A stretch of DNA of 64,000 bases from Treponema sp. (GCA_016286365.1 JAEESN010000010.1:27321-91320); one strand, 5' to 3'. Counted from the first letter of the stretch, positions 35,192-44,632 are shown. Numbers and translations: made by a program. Notes: generated by a model from the sequence alone, not told the origin.

Positions 35192-36113
35192 TGCTTTCTT
35201 CCTCCTCTGGAATTGTAACTTCCTCTGTCTCGAGTATTTCTATTGCATTTAAAAGGCGGCTTATGAGCTGTTCCTTTTCGCCGCTTTCAAAAGAAACTTC
35301 GTTACTGTAGCGCACATAGTCTGTACGGATGAATACACCTGTAATATCGATGCAGGCCGGAACCTTCTTCTGCGAAATCATGTTGTTTGTAGCTTCGTAA
35401 AAACTCTTGAGGATTTCCGAAGAAACCTTTTTTGTAAAAGGATAGTCAAAACGGAATTCCAGATAAGAGCGCATGATGTTCTGAAGGCTCATAGAGACCT
35501 CATTGTCCGGCATTTTTGTATTCTGTTTGATTTTCATGAGGGCTCTGAACGTCTGCTTTTTATTTTTGTTGTAACGCCACATAAGGAGCCTGTTTCTGAA
35601 GAAGAACGAAACCTTGTGACGTTTGATAATCAGCCTTACTAAAAGAATAATGAACAAAACTAAAAAGATGATTGCCCCGTAAAGTTTATATGTAGTTCCC
35701 GGTAAAAGAAGAGGCGCATGCATGTCGCGGATTGTCGAAATTGACTGAGTCTCCGTGATGGAAACAATCTCTACCGGCAAAAATTTTACCATGTAAGTTT
35801 CGGCCTCGCAGTTCAATGCAAAGCCAATATCGTAATCAGGAAGCTGTATTTTTCCTGTGTGCCATGCGTTTAATGTAACGACCAGCGTATACTGATTATA
35901 ATTTCCCGATTCAATCGTTATTTTTTTGATGTCGTATTCAAGACTTGCAAGCTCGCCTGCAAAACAATCTTTAGAAAGTTCCATTGCACCTTTTTCTGCA
36001 ACTCCGTTCCTGATTCCTGCAGAATCGCTTTCGAAGGTACATCGAATTTCTGCTCGGTCACCAATGTAAACCTGGCGCGGAAGTAAAATCTGTTCTGTCT
36101 TTAAGTAAACCAT
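35184..36113 (-). CDS. Membrane protein of the MoxR/Bat cluster, unknown function
   Basis: A 309-residue protein. An N-terminal beta-rich region (about 1-130) has a BatD-like style (LPRQVYIGDRAEIRCTFES), then a single membrane helix (about 145-165) and a cytoplasmic C-terminal half with helices (about 180-309) ending in a Glu-rich tail. No signal peptide is evident, so the topology is uncertain. Genes in this position of MoxR clusters often encode uncharacterised membrane proteins. It starts 3 bases after the DUF58 gene and overlaps batA by 8. Confidence 0.7.
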   Translation of the reverse strand: MVYLKTEQILLPRQVYIGDRAEIRCTFESDSAGIRNGVAEKGAMELSKDCFAGELASLEYDIKKITIESGNYNQYTLVVTLNAWHTGKIQLPDYDIGFALNCEAETYMVKFLPVEIVSITETQSISTIRDMHAPLLLPGTTYKLYGAIIFLVLFIILLVRLIIKRHKVSFFFRNRLLMWRYNKNKKQTFRALMKIKQNTKMPDNEVSMSLQNIMRSYLEFRFDYPFTKKVSSEILKSFYEATNNMISQKKVPACIDITGVFIRTDYVRYSNEVSFESGEKEQLISRLLNAIEILETEEVTIPEEEESNA

Positions 36114-36116
36114 CCT

Positions 36117-37010
36117 TTACCCCTGCTTTGCCGCCATAAAGATTGAATTTAATAACTGTAATGGCTCGCCTGTTGTGTCCAGCGTAGCAGCATAAACACC
36201 GTGCTTCATACAGTAATCCTGAAATTCTTTTAAACTCTTTTCGTTCTGAGCCTTCCATTCCCTCTGGAAATTTTCTGCGCTGGAAGGAAGTATGATTGTT
36301 TCTCCTGTTTCGCAGTCTGTAAAAGGAACCGAACCAAGGCGTGGAAGTTCTTCGTCCATTTTATCCTGAATACGGATTGCAATTACGTCGTTTTCGTGTG
36401 CGAGCGTTACCATTGGCTTTTGCCAATCAACGGAACGGAAATCAGAAAGGATTATGACCATAGACCTCTTCGTAAGCATCTTAGCCGCACCCTTGATTGC
36501 ATTACTTAAAACAGACCCCTGCACCTTGTTTTCCGGAACCTTATCCAGATGAGTGAGCACAAGCATGGTTCGTTCACGACCAAGCTGTGGATTGCATGAA
36601 AAATGAATTTCTCCGTCGAAGAATACGGCTCCAAGCGGACAGTTATTCATCTCGGCCGCAATTGTCAAAAGTGCTGCTGTTTCTGCCGCAATGTCGTATT
36701 TTGTTTTTCCGTGACTTCCTATCTGCATGGAAAGAGAGCGGTCTACAATAAGAAAAATCTGAAGTTCTCTTTCTTCTTCGAAAATCTTTACATAAGGACG
36801 CCCCATTCTGGCCGTAACGTTCCAGTCAATAGAGCGGATATCATCACCACGGATGTAATCGCGTACACCACTGAATTCAATTCCCTGCCCACGGTACAAA
36901 GAACGGAAATTTCCCGACTTCATGCCGTCTGCCAGATCTCTGGCAACAATTCTGAGATAGGTCGCTTTTTTTACAAGAGAATCCTCTGAATCGGACAAGA
37001 TATTGTACAT
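36117..37010 (-). CDS. DUF58-domain protein
   Basis: A 297-residue protein with the DUF58 core VRDYIRGDDIRSIDWNVTAR followed by RPYVKIFEEERE near residues 51-85. The following region has a VWA-like fold (FLIVDRSLSMQIG) with DxSxS-type residues. DUF58 proteins follow MoxR ATPases almost universally and probably present or receive clients of the ATPase. There is no membrane segment. The gene lies 21 bases after moxR. Confidence 0.9.
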   Translation of the reverse strand: MYNILSDSEDSLVKKATYLRIVARDLADGMKSGNFRSLYRGQGIEFSGVRDYIRGDDIRSIDWNVTARMGRPYVKIFEEERELQIFLIVDRSLSMQIGSHGKTKYDIAAETAALLTIAAEMNNCPLGAVFFDGEIHFSCNPQLGRERTMLVLTHLDKVPENKVQGSVLSNAIKGAAKMLTKRSMVIILSDFRSVDWQKPMVTLAHENDVIAIRIQDKMDEELPRLGSVPFTDCETGETIILPSSAENFQREWKAQNEKSLKEFQDYCMKHGVYAATLDTTGEPLQLLNSIFMAAKQG

Positions 37011-37031
37011 AACTGCTTATTCAACCACCGC

Positions 37032-38024
37032 TTATGGAACTGGAATAAATGACAGAATGCGCGAAATGATTTCGTCGGCAGTTACGTTATCTGCTGCAGC
37101 TTCGTAAGAAAGTACAATTCTGTGACGAAGAACATTCATCGCAACAGATTTAATGTCTTCCGGAAGAACAAAATCGCGTCCCTGTAAGAGAGCGTGAACT
37201 TTTGCACACTGAAGCATTGCAATTCCCGCACGAGGAGAAGCACCAAAATGTATGTAATGTGTAATATCGCTGTTGTTAAAGCTCTGCTTTGAACCGAATG
37301 ACTTTTGAGGATCCGGTCTTGTAACAGTAAGAATAGAAACAATGAATTCTACAAGCTTGTCGTCGCAGGTAATTTTATCTGCTAAAACCCTCATCACCTT
37401 TAATGTATCTGCAGTGATGATTTTCTTAACCGGAACAGTAGGAGCCTTTCCGCAGGTTTTTACGATGTTGATTTCGTCTTCCTGAGTTGGATAATTCACG
37501 ATTAATTTCATAAGAAAACGATCGAGTTCGGCTTCGGGAAGATTGTATGTTCCTTCCTGTTCAATCGGGTTCTGTGTGGCAAGAACAAAGAATGGGTCCG
37601 GCAATTTGTATGTTGTTTCACCGATTGTAATCTGTCTCTCTTCCATTGCTTCGAGCATAGCCGACTGAACTTTTGCCGGCGCACGGTTAATTTCATCTGC
37701 AAGAATAACGTTTGCAAAAATCGGTCCCTTTCGTACAGAGAATGTCCCCTTATTCTGTTCGTAAATCAAAGTTCCGGTAACATCGGCAGGAAGTAAATCA
37801 GGTGTAAACTGAATACGCTTAAAATCCAGCCCTAAAATTTCTGAAAAAGTTTTTATTGTCAAAGTTTTTGCAAGACCCGGTACACCTTCCAGAAGAACGT
37901 GTCCACCAGAGATGATGGCCGTTAAAATATCTTCTACAAGCTGATCCTGTCCTACAAGTCTTTTTGCAGCTTCCTTTTTACAGGCATCTACAATTTTTTT
38001 ACAGTATTCTATTTCGTTTTCCAT
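37032..38024 (-). CDS. MoxR-family AAA+ ATPase
   Basis: A 330-residue cytoplasmic ATPase. Walker A is EGVPGLAKT (about residues 46-54), Walker B is VILADEINR (near 108), and sensor 1 (FVLATQNP) and the sensor-2-type region (HFGASPRAG) are present. MoxR ATPases act as chaperone-like remodelers in envelope or metal-enzyme maturation. It is the first gene of the eight-gene minus-strand cluster; the upstream gap is shared with the divergent aminotransferase gene. Confidence 0.93.
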   Translation of the reverse strand: MENEIEYCKKIVDACKKEAAKRLVGQDQLVEDILTAIISGGHVLLEGVPGLAKTLTIKTFSEILGLDFKRIQFTPDLLPADVTGTLIYEQNKGTFSVRKGPIFANVILADEINRAPAKVQSAMLEAMEERQITIGETTYKLPDPFFVLATQNPIEQEGTYNLPEAELDRFLMKLIVNYPTQEDEINIVKTCGKAPTVPVKKIITADTLKVMRVLADKITCDDKLVEFIVSILTVTRPDPQKSFGSKQSFNNSDITHYIHFGASPRAGIAMLQCAKVHALLQGRDFVLPEDIKSVAMNVLRHRIVLSYEAAADNVTADEIISRILSFIPVP

Positions 38025-38107
38025 GAAAGAAATTATAACATATTTATAAATCTTATAATATAGTCACATATCAGAAATGCATAAATATACAATTTTTCTG
38101 CATAAAC

Positions 38108-38136
38108 TTGACATTTATATGCATATTTACAATAAT
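38108..38136 (+). promoter_or_regulatory. Promoter for the aminotransferase gene, near-leaderless
   Basis: TTGACA (38108-38113) and AATAAT (38131-38136) are separated by 17 bases. The expected transcription start falls at about 38142-38145, essentially on the ATG at 38145, so the mRNA may have little or no leader. TGCATA elements recur around it (about 38079, 38100 and 38119). Confidence 0.5.
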
Positions 38137-38144
38137 TAATCATT

Positions 38145-39434
38145 ATGATTAATCCATTAGCACAAGAATTAAATAAGACTTTAAAAGGCAGTATTGCAGA
38201 TTCTCTCATGTCGGAAATGGGCCGACGTCTGTACTTCCCTAACGGAATTATTTTCCAGGGTGGCGAAGCAGCAAAAGACGCTCATTTAGCAAACGGAACA
38301 ATCGGTATGGCTGTTTCTAACGGAACTCCAATCGAACTTGATTCCTACAAAAAGCTTTTCCCAAGCCTTTCTCCAAAAGAGACTGTTGCTTATGCAAAAA
38401 CTGCAGGAAATCCGGACTTCAGAAAAATCTGGAAAGAAAAAATCATAGAAAAAAATCCACTCTTAAAGGATAAGACATTCTCTTTACCTGTTCTTGTGCC
38501 AGGTCTTACAGCAGTTCTTTCTTATGTTGCAGACCTTTTTGTAGATAAAAAACATCCTCTCCTTGCCGCAGATCCTTGCTGGGACAACTACGAGCTCATT
38601 GCTTCTGCACGCTGCGGAGGAGAATTCCATCAGTTTAAGTGCTTCGACGAAAACGGCTTTAATCTTAAAGACCTTGAACGCGCTATGAAAGCCGATGCTA
38701 AAAAATACGGTTCAGTCCGCGTAATCTTAAACTTCCCACAGAACCCTAGCGGCTACAGCCCTACAGTTGACGAAGCAAAAGAAATTGTACGCATTGTAAA
38801 ATCAATTGCAGAAAGCGGTAAAAAGGTTTTAGTTTTAAGCGACGACGCATACTTTGGATTAAATTACGAAGACAACATCGAAAAGCAGTCTTTATTCGCA
38901 TACCTTGCAGACCTTCACGAAAATGTTCTTGCCATTAAAGCAGACGGTCCTACAAAAGAAGACTTTGCGTGGGGATTCAGAACAGGATTCATCACCTTTG
39001 CTTCTAAAGGATTAACAGAAGCTCAGTATGCGGCTTTAACAACAAAATTCATGGCTGCAATCCGCTCTTCCGTATCATGCGCATCTACTCCTTCACAGAG
39101 CATCGTTATGCATGCCCTCATGGATCCTGCACACGACAAACAGAAGGCAGAATTACGCACAATGCTCAAACGCCGCTACGACGCTGTAAGAAAATTTGTT
39201 AACACACATACATCATCAGTTTTAACACCGCTTCCTTTCAATTCCGGATACTTTATGAGTTTTTACGTAAAGACAGGAAACGCAGAAGTAATCAGACAGA
39301 AGCTTCTTAAAGAAAAGGGAATCGGTATTATCCAGATTGATGCACACACTTTACGCGTTGCATTCTCAAGTATTGATGAAGATAAGATTGAAGGAGTTTA
39401 CGAAAGTATTTATAATATAGCAGAGGCTATGTAA
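38145..39434 (+). CDS. Class-I/II PLP aminotransferase
   Basis: A 429-residue fold-type-I aminotransferase. The segment VRVILNFPQNPSGYSP carries the substrate Asn, VLSDDAYFGL holds the conserved Asp-Tyr pair, and the PLP lysine is in KADGPTKEDFAWGFRTG. The C-terminal Arg (DAHTLRVAFSS) fits alpha-carboxylate binding. The closest specificity (aspartate, tyrosine, or alanine-like) cannot be read with confidence. It is cytoplasmic and 4 bases from the next gene. Confidence 0.85.
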   Translation: MINPLAQELNKTLKGSIADSLMSEMGRRLYFPNGIIFQGGEAAKDAHLANGTIGMAVSNGTPIELDSYKKLFPSLSPKETVAYAKTAGNPDFRKIWKEKIIEKNPLLKDKTFSLPVLVPGLTAVLSYVADLFVDKKHPLLAADPCWDNYELIASARCGGEFHQFKCFDENGFNLKDLERAMKADAKKYGSVRVILNFPQNPSGYSPTVDEAKEIVRIVKSIAESGKKVLVLSDDAYFGLNYEDNIEKQSLFAYLADLHENVLAIKADGPTKEDFAWGFRTGFITFASKGLTEAQYAALTTKFMAAIRSSVSCASTPSQSIVMHALMDPAHDKQKAELRTMLKRRYDAVRKFVNTHTSSVLTPLPFNSGYFMSFYVKTGNAEVIRQKLLKEKGIGIIQIDAHTLRVAFSSIDEDKIEGVYESIYNIAEAM

Positions 39435-39438
39435 TTTC

Positions 39439-40713
39439 GTGAACAAAAAGACATTTTTAAAATCATTAATACTCATTATTCAGGCATTATTTATTTTCAC
39501 TTTTTCTTCGTGCGAAGAAGATAATTCCAGCAGGGTTGTTATCTGGACAAGCAACAGTGAATTTGCGCAGTATCAGGAGTTGTTCAATAATACTCACGTT
39601 GACTGTAAAGTTATCATCGTTTATAAAGAAAACCCTGCCCTCGCTCTTCCACCTGCAAAAGATGAATTACCTCCAGATATTATTGTAGGAAGCTGGCTCA
39701 ACTCAGAAGACATCATCTCTAACTTCCGCTCTCTTGATTATCTTTTTGACAGAAAAAACATTTCTTCTTCACGTTTTTACAGCACACTTTTAAAAGCTGG
39801 GAAAAAAAGAAATACACAGTATCTTTTACCTGTAAGCTTTAATCTTCCATGCGTAATTTTCTCCGAAGATAACAGCAGCCTTATAACAGATAACTACACA
39901 CTCTCGATCGATCAGATAAAAGAAATCTCGCAGAATTTTAATGTAACAAAAAAATCAGGCGCATATACAAAGATGGGCTTTACTCCTTCATGCAGTGACG
40001 ATTTTCTTTACCTTGTGACAAAGCTCTTTGACACAGATTTCTACGTTGATGACGGAAAGATTTTATACAATCAGACAAGACTCCAGGATTCTATCAACTT
40101 TCTTAAAAACTGGACATCTTCGGCAAATAAATCGGTTCAGACAGAATACGATTTTTCATTCAAATATCTTCAGAGTCCTATTTACCGCCAGATTACTTCA
40201 GGTAAAACTTTGTTTGCATATACAACAAGCAACAATCTTTTTAAAATTGCTCACGAACAGGATTTAAATATTGATTACCGCTGGATTTCTCAGAACAATA
40301 AAATCCCGGTAGAAGATGATTTACTCATGCTGGGGATTTACAAAAAAACAGAAAACCTTGCAAATGCATCTGAATTCATCACATGGTTCTTCCACACAGA
40401 AACTCAGGACAGCATATTAAAGAGAAAATCAGGCTTAAGCCTCGACACAGATTCCTTTGGTATTGCAGGCGGATATTCGGCAATTCAGGAAGTAACAGAA
40501 AAAATTCTTCCAACTTATTACACACACGCAATCTCTAACCTCCCACCTGCTGCACTCTTAAGTTATGATTCAAGATACAACGCAAGATGGGCAAGCTATA
40601 AAACAAAAGTAATTCAGCCATATATTAAAAATACAATTACAGCAGAAGGCGAAGAAACTCCACAGGATTTTTCTGAATACGAAAAAGAATGGCAGAAAAA
40701 AGTATTTGACTAA
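39439..40713 (+). CDS. Solute-binding lipoprotein (ABC family 1 type)
   Basis: A 424-residue lipoprotein beginning with GTG at 39439, 4 bases after the preceding stop. The lipobox FSSC (about residue 25) follows a clear signal peptide. The fold resembles family-1 extracellular sugar-binding proteins ([15 protein letters not shown] and [17 protein letters not shown]). No permease or ATPase is encoded nearby, so it may be an orphan binding protein used in signalling or with a distant importer. It probably shares a transcript with the aminotransferase and rmlA. Confidence 0.78.
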   Translation: MNKKTFLKSLILIIQALFIFTFSSCEEDNSSRVVIWTSNSEFAQYQELFNNTHVDCKVIIVYKENPALALPPAKDELPPDIIVGSWLNSEDIISNFRSLDYLFDRKNISSSRFYSTLLKAGKKRNTQYLLPVSFNLPCVIFSEDNSSLITDNYTLSIDQIKEISQNFNVTKKSGAYTKMGFTPSCSDDFLYLVTKLFDTDFYVDDGKILYNQTRLQDSINFLKNWTSSANKSVQTEYDFSFKYLQSPIYRQITSGKTLFAYTTSNNLFKIAHEQDLNIDYRWISQNNKIPVEDDLLMLGIYKKTENLANASEFITWFFHTETQDSILKRKSGLSLDTDSFGIAGGYSAIQEVTEKILPTYYTHAISNLPPAALLSYDSRYNARWASYKTKVIQPYIKNTITAEGEETPQDFSEYEKEWQKKVFD

Positions 40714-40729
40714 GCATAAGGAGAAATAT

Positions 40730-41602
40730 ATGAAGGGTATTATTTTAGCCGGTGGTTCTGGAACAAGACTTTATCCAATCACAAAAGCAGTATCAAAGCA
40801 GATTCTTCCACTTTACGACAAGCCGATGGTTTATTATCCTCTTTCGGTTTTGATGCTCAGCGGAATCCGCGAAGTTTTAATCATTTCTACCCCTCGTGAT
40901 ATAACTCTTTTTAAAGAATTATTCGGAGACGGTAAATGGCTTGGAATGAATTTTGAATATGCCGTTCAGGATCAGCCACGCGGTCTTGCAGATGCATTTA
41001 TCGTTGGCGAAAAATTTATAGGAAATGATGATGTTGCCCTTGTCTTAGGTGATAATATTTTCTACGGTCAGAGCTTTACAAAAACACTTAAATCGGCTGC
41101 AGAAAAAGTTGCTACACAAAAGGGTGCTGTTATCTTTGGTTATTATGTAAAAGATCCTACAGCTTACGGTGTAGTAGAATTTGATGCAAACGGAAATGCC
41201 CTTGGAATAGAAGAAAAACCAAAGAAGCCAAAATCAAACTATGCAGTCCCGGGCTTATATTTTTACGATAACTCTGTTGTAGAAATTGCAAAAAAAATAA
41301 AACCAAGTGCGCGTGGCGAAATAGAAATCACAGCAGTGAATAATGAATACCTTTCGCGAAAACAACTCAAAGTTGAACTTTTAGGACGCGGAATGGCATG
41401 GCTCGACACAGGTACATACGACGGACTTTTAGAGGCAAGTAATTTTATTGCAACAATCCAGAAGCGTCAGGGTCTTTATGTAAGTTGTATAGAAGAAATT
41501 GCCTATAAAAACGGATGGCTTACAAAAGAAGCTCTTTTAGAACTTGCAAAAGGCTATAAAACTGATTACGGAAAATATCTGGAATTTATAGCAAATAGCT
41601 AA
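40730..41602 (+). CDS. rmlA: Glucose-1-phosphate thymidylyltransferase
   Basis: The frame extends upstream to 40706, but ATG 40730 follows AAGGAGAAATAT and gives the standard N-terminus (290 residues). The nucleotide-binding GGSGTRLYP motif is at residues 8-16, and the VLGDNIF and YGVVEFD motifs fit. RmlA makes dTDP-glucose from dTTP and glucose-1-phosphate, the first step of dTDP-rhamnose and related sugars. It heads the rmlA-rmlC-rmlB set; rmlD is not in the window. Confidence 0.95.
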   Translation: MKGIILAGGSGTRLYPITKAVSKQILPLYDKPMVYYPLSVLMLSGIREVLIISTPRDITLFKELFGDGKWLGMNFEYAVQDQPRGLADAFIVGEKFIGNDDVALVLGDNIFYGQSFTKTLKSAAEKVATQKGAVIFGYYVKDPTAYGVVEFDANGNALGIEEKPKKPKSNYAVPGLYFYDNSVVEIAKKIKPSARGEIEITAVNNEYLSRKQLKVELLGRGMAWLDTGTYDGLLEASNFIATIQKRQGLYVSCIEEIAYKNGWLTKEALLELAKGYKTDYGKYLEFIANS

Positions 41603-41662
41603 ACTGTGTGCGAATATGCACCCCCTGATTATTAAACTGATTACAGATTATAAGGAAATAAT

Positions 41663-42253
41663 ATGGCTTTTGAATTTACAAAGTGCGATATAGAAGGTTT
41701 ATACGAAATCCAGCCAAAGATTTTCGGCGATAACCGCGGATACTTTTTAGAAACTTACAGCGAAAAAGATTTTTTCCAGGCAGGACTCACAATGAAGTTC
41801 GTTCAGGATAATCAGTCTAAATCTGTTAAAAACGTTCTCCGCGGATTACACTTTCAGAAGCTCCATCCACAGGGAAAGCTTGTACGCGCACTCGAAGGCA
41901 AAGTTTTTGATGTAGCCGTAGATTTAAGAAAAGAAAGCCCTACATTCGGAAAATACCATGGTGTAATTCTTGATGCCGAAAAGCAGAACATGTTTTATAT
42001 TCCGGAAGGATTTGCACACGGATTCTGCGTTCTTACCGATACAGCCGTTTTTTCTTATAAATGCACAGATTTTTACCACCCGGAAGATGAAGGCGGCCTT
42101 ATGTGGAACGACCCCGCAATCAATGTAGACTGGGAAAAAGTACTTCCGGGCATTACAAAAGATGCTGTCTTAAGCGAAAAAGATAAAAATCATCCGTCCT
42201 TTGATCCGTCAGGCTCTTATTTTGATAAAGACGGAAAATGGATTGGAAAATAA
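41663..42253 (+). CDS. rmlC: dTDP-4-dehydrorhamnose 3,5-epimerase
   Basis: A 196-residue cupin enzyme that epimerises dTDP-4-keto-6-deoxyglucose. RmlC signatures are intact: FLETYSEKDF, VQDNQSKSVKNVLRGLHFQ with the catalytic His, GKVFDVAVDLRK, IPEGFAHGFCVL and the YKCTDFYHPEDEGGLMWND segment. The Asp/His catalytic residues are in place. AAGGAAATAAT precedes the ATG. It lies 60 bases downstream of rmlA. Confidence 0.95.
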   Translation: MAFEFTKCDIEGLYEIQPKIFGDNRGYFLETYSEKDFFQAGLTMKFVQDNQSKSVKNVLRGLHFQKLHPQGKLVRALEGKVFDVAVDLRKESPTFGKYHGVILDAEKQNMFYIPEGFAHGFCVLTDTAVFSYKCTDFYHPEDEGGLMWNDPAINVDWEKVLPGITKDAVLSEKDKNHPSFDPSGSYFDKDGKWIGK

Positions 42254-42273
42254 TATAAATCTCTCTTTAAATA

Positions 42274-42345
42274 TGATATAATTTATGGGCAACCGGAAAA
42301 CCTAATCCCGGGGGCTTACAAACAATCTCTACCCGGAGTTTTTTT
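42274..42345 (+). promoter_or_regulatory. Extended -10 promoter and structured leader of rmlB
   Basis: TGATATAAT (42274-42282) is an extended -10, giving an expected transcript start near 42288. In the roughly 57-nt leader, CCGGG (42308-42312) can pair with CCCGG (42332-42336), followed by seven T before the ATG at 42346. The right arm contains the GGAG ribosome site. An upstream CCGG (42293-42296) can pair with CCGG in the left arm instead. The layout fits an attenuator or start-site-masking leader; no known riboswitch class is recognised. Confidence 0.5.
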
Positions 42346-43467
42346 ATGCGTAAATTACAAAACATTTTGATTACAGGTGGAGCCGGTTTTATCGGTTCAA
42401 ATTTTATCCATTATTTATTCGGCCACTCAACTGCAAAAGGAAATCTCTTTAATGATGCAGGATTCACAGGAAATGTTGTAAATGTTGACTGCTTAACTTA
42501 TGCCGGAAACCTGGAAAGCCTTAAAGATATAGAAGATGAATTTGGTGGAAAGCGTTATTTTTTTGAAAAGGTTGATATAACAGACCGAGTTCAGATTGAA
42601 CGCATTTTTAAACAGTACGACATAGATACAATAATTCATTTTGCAGCAGAAAGCCACGTAGACCGCTCAATCTTAGGGCCGGAAGCATTCATAAAGACAA
42701 ATGTAATGGGAACTTTTACCCTTCTTGATGTAGCCCGCAACTACTGGAAAAAAGAAGACGGTACAATCCGAGATGATGTTTTATTCCATCACATCTCTAC
42801 AGACGAAGTTTACGGCTCTCTTGGAGAAACAGGCTACTTCCGCGAAGACACTCCATACGACCCAAGAAGCCCATATTCTTCGAGCAAGGCTGGAAGCGAC
42901 CACATTGTAATGGCTTATTTCCACACATACGGTCTTCCAATTACACTTTCTAACTGTACAAACAACTACGGACCTTATCAGTTCCCGGAAAAGCTCCTTC
43001 CGTTAATGATTGCAAACATCCGCGACGGAAAGAACCTTCCTGTATACGGTAAGGGCGACAATATCCGCGACTGGATTTATGTAGAAGATCACAACCGCGC
43101 AGTATGGCTAATCGTAAATAAAGGCGTTACAGGAGAAAAATACAACATCGGCGGCGAAAACGAATGGCAGAACATCAAGCTTTTGCACAAAGTAATCGAA
43201 CTTACAGGAAAAGCACTGAACAAACCAGTATCCGAAATAGAAAAGACAATCACTTACGTAAAAGACCGCCCGGGCCACGACAAACGCTACGCAATCGACT
43301 GCACAAAGATTAAGACAAAGCTCGGCTGGGAAAGAAAAATGACATTCGAAGAAGGCCTCCAGGAAACCGTAGACTGGTACCTCGAAAACCCCGACTGGGT
43401 AAACCACATCCTAAGCGGCGACTACAAAAACTGGATCGACAAAAACTACAAAGAACAGGGAAGATAA
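42346..43467 (+). CDS. rmlB: dTDP-glucose 4,6-dehydratase
   Basis: A 373-residue SDR-family enzyme that converts dTDP-glucose to dTDP-4-keto-6-deoxyglucose. The Rossmann motif GGAGFIGSN starts at residue 11, and the YSSSK catalytic Tyr/Lys pair is near residue 176. The Thr-Asp-Glu catalytic triad STDEVYG is present, as are DHNRAVWLIV and GHDKRYAIDCTKI. It is slightly longer than usual because of a short insertion (GHSTAKGNLFNDAGFTG). It has its own promoter and leader, distinct from rmlAC. Its stop is directly followed by the start of the sugar-binding protein. Confidence 0.95.
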   Translation: MRKLQNILITGGAGFIGSNFIHYLFGHSTAKGNLFNDAGFTGNVVNVDCLTYAGNLESLKDIEDEFGGKRYFFEKVDITDRVQIERIFKQYDIDTIIHFAAESHVDRSILGPEAFIKTNVMGTFTLLDVARNYWKKEDGTIRDDVLFHHISTDEVYGSLGETGYFREDTPYDPRSPYSSSKAGSDHIVMAYFHTYGLPITLSNCTNNYGPYQFPEKLLPLMIANIRDGKNLPVYGKGDNIRDWIYVEDHNRAVWLIVNKGVTGEKYNIGGENEWQNIKLLHKVIELTGKALNKPVSEIEKTITYVKDRPGHDKRYAIDCTKIKTKLGWERKMTFEEGLQETVDWYLENPDWVNHILSGDYKNWIDKNYKEQGR

Positions 43468-44526
43468 ATGATAAAAAAAATCCTTTTAACCTTATGTTTT
43501 ATTTTCTGTATTACTATTTGCACCAGCGCTCAAGACAAAAAAGAAAATCAGAATAAAAAAATTGGTATTTCTATGCCTGTGGAAAATCGTGGAAGCTGGA
43601 AATTTTCTGGCGAAGACATTAAATCACAGTTAGAAAAATATGGATACACAGTTTATCTTACATTTGCAGAAGACGATCCTGAACTTCAAATTTTACAAAT
43701 CAAACAAATGATTGAAGATGACTGTTCTGTCCTTATAATTGCACCTGTCCACGGTTATACACTTACCGATGTTCTTGCAATAGCAGAGAAGAAAAATATA
43801 AAAGTTATCTCTTTTGACAGACTTATTTTAAACTCAACCGCAGTTTCTTATTACGTAACGTTTGATAATTATAAAACAGGTGCACTTATGGGCCACTATC
43901 TTGTAAGAAAACTGAATCTAAAAAATAGGACCGAAAAAAATCCTGTTTATATGGAATTTTTTACAGGTGACATAACCGATTTTAATGTACCCTTATATTT
44001 CTATGGAGCCATGAATGTTTTAAAACTATACATTGAAAAAGGAGTAATCATTTTTCCTTCCGGTCAGTATTCAATACAATCATGTCAGACATATTACTGG
44101 TCCAGTAAAGTCGCTGAAGAACGCATGATTTCTTTAATAGATAAATATAACTATCATCCTGATGGCCAGAAACTCGATGCTGTATGCTGTTCCAATGATT
44201 CTACAGCAACCGGTGTAACAAAAGCTCTTTTAGACGCAGGATATACTGCCAAAAATTTTCCTCTCATAACAGGGCAAGATTGTTTCCAGGAAAATATAGA
44301 AAGTATACTCAATGGTACACAATCCATGAGCATCTTTAAAGATCCAGAAGTTATTGATGCTAAAACAGTAGAAATGACAATTGCTTTATTAAATGAAACT
44401 GAACCAAAAATCAATAATAAAATACGATATAATAATGAAGCAAAAGATGTACCTTCATATCTTTGTAATCCAAATATAATCACAAAAGAGACTTACAAAA
44501 AATATATCAATAAACAATTGAATTAA
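43468..44526 (+). CDS. Periplasmic sugar-binding protein (Peripla_BP_4 type)
   Basis: A 352-residue binding protein with a signal peptide cleaved near the TSAQ segment. The two-lobed fold shows IGISMPVENRG, VLIIAPVHGYTLTDV, KVISFDRLI and LDAVCCSNDSTATGVTKAL with ITGQDCF, as in xylose/multiple-sugar-binding ChvE/XylF-like proteins. Neither ATPase nor permease is encoded nearby. The start ATG abuts the rmlB stop, so expression is tightly coupled. A chemotaxis or sensing function, or a distant ABC partner, is possible. Confidence 0.82.
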   Translation: MIKKILLTLCFIFCITICTSAQDKKENQNKKIGISMPVENRGSWKFSGEDIKSQLEKYGYTVYLTFAEDDPELQILQIKQMIEDDCSVLIIAPVHGYTLTDVLAIAEKKNIKVISFDRLILNSTAVSYYVTFDNYKTGALMGHYLVRKLNLKNRTEKNPVYMEFFTGDITDFNVPLYFYGAMNVLKLYIEKGVIIFPSGQYSIQSCQTYYWSSKVAEERMISLIDKYNYHPDGQKLDAVCCSNDSTATGVTKALLDAGYTAKNFPLITGQDCFQENIESILNGTQSMSIFKDPEVIDAKTVEMTIALLNETEPKINNKIRYNNEAKDVPSYLCNPNIITKETYKKYINKQLN

Positions 44527-44547
44527 ATATATAAAACAGCTTTTTTC

Positions 44548-44572
44548 GGTGGTTTCGACAGGCTCAACCACC
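44548..44572. repeat. Dispersed palindromic repeat
   Basis: GGTGGTT (44548-44554) and AACCACC (44566-44572) flank an 11-base centre. This palindrome type, whose reverse complement contains GAGCCTGTCGAAACC, is dispersed in many bacteria. A near-copy lies inside the ABC-F gene (22720-22739). Confidence 0.65.
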
Positions 44573-44632
44573 CCATGAATACAACAACTATCATTATGTA
44601 TATAACAACCACCGGCACCCGCGTTAAAACAA

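Noticed and set aside
42288..42345. Known riboswitch class in the rmlB leader
   Set aside because: I could not match preQ1, SAM, glycine, guanidine or other common consensus sequences; only a generic attenuator-like fold is visible.
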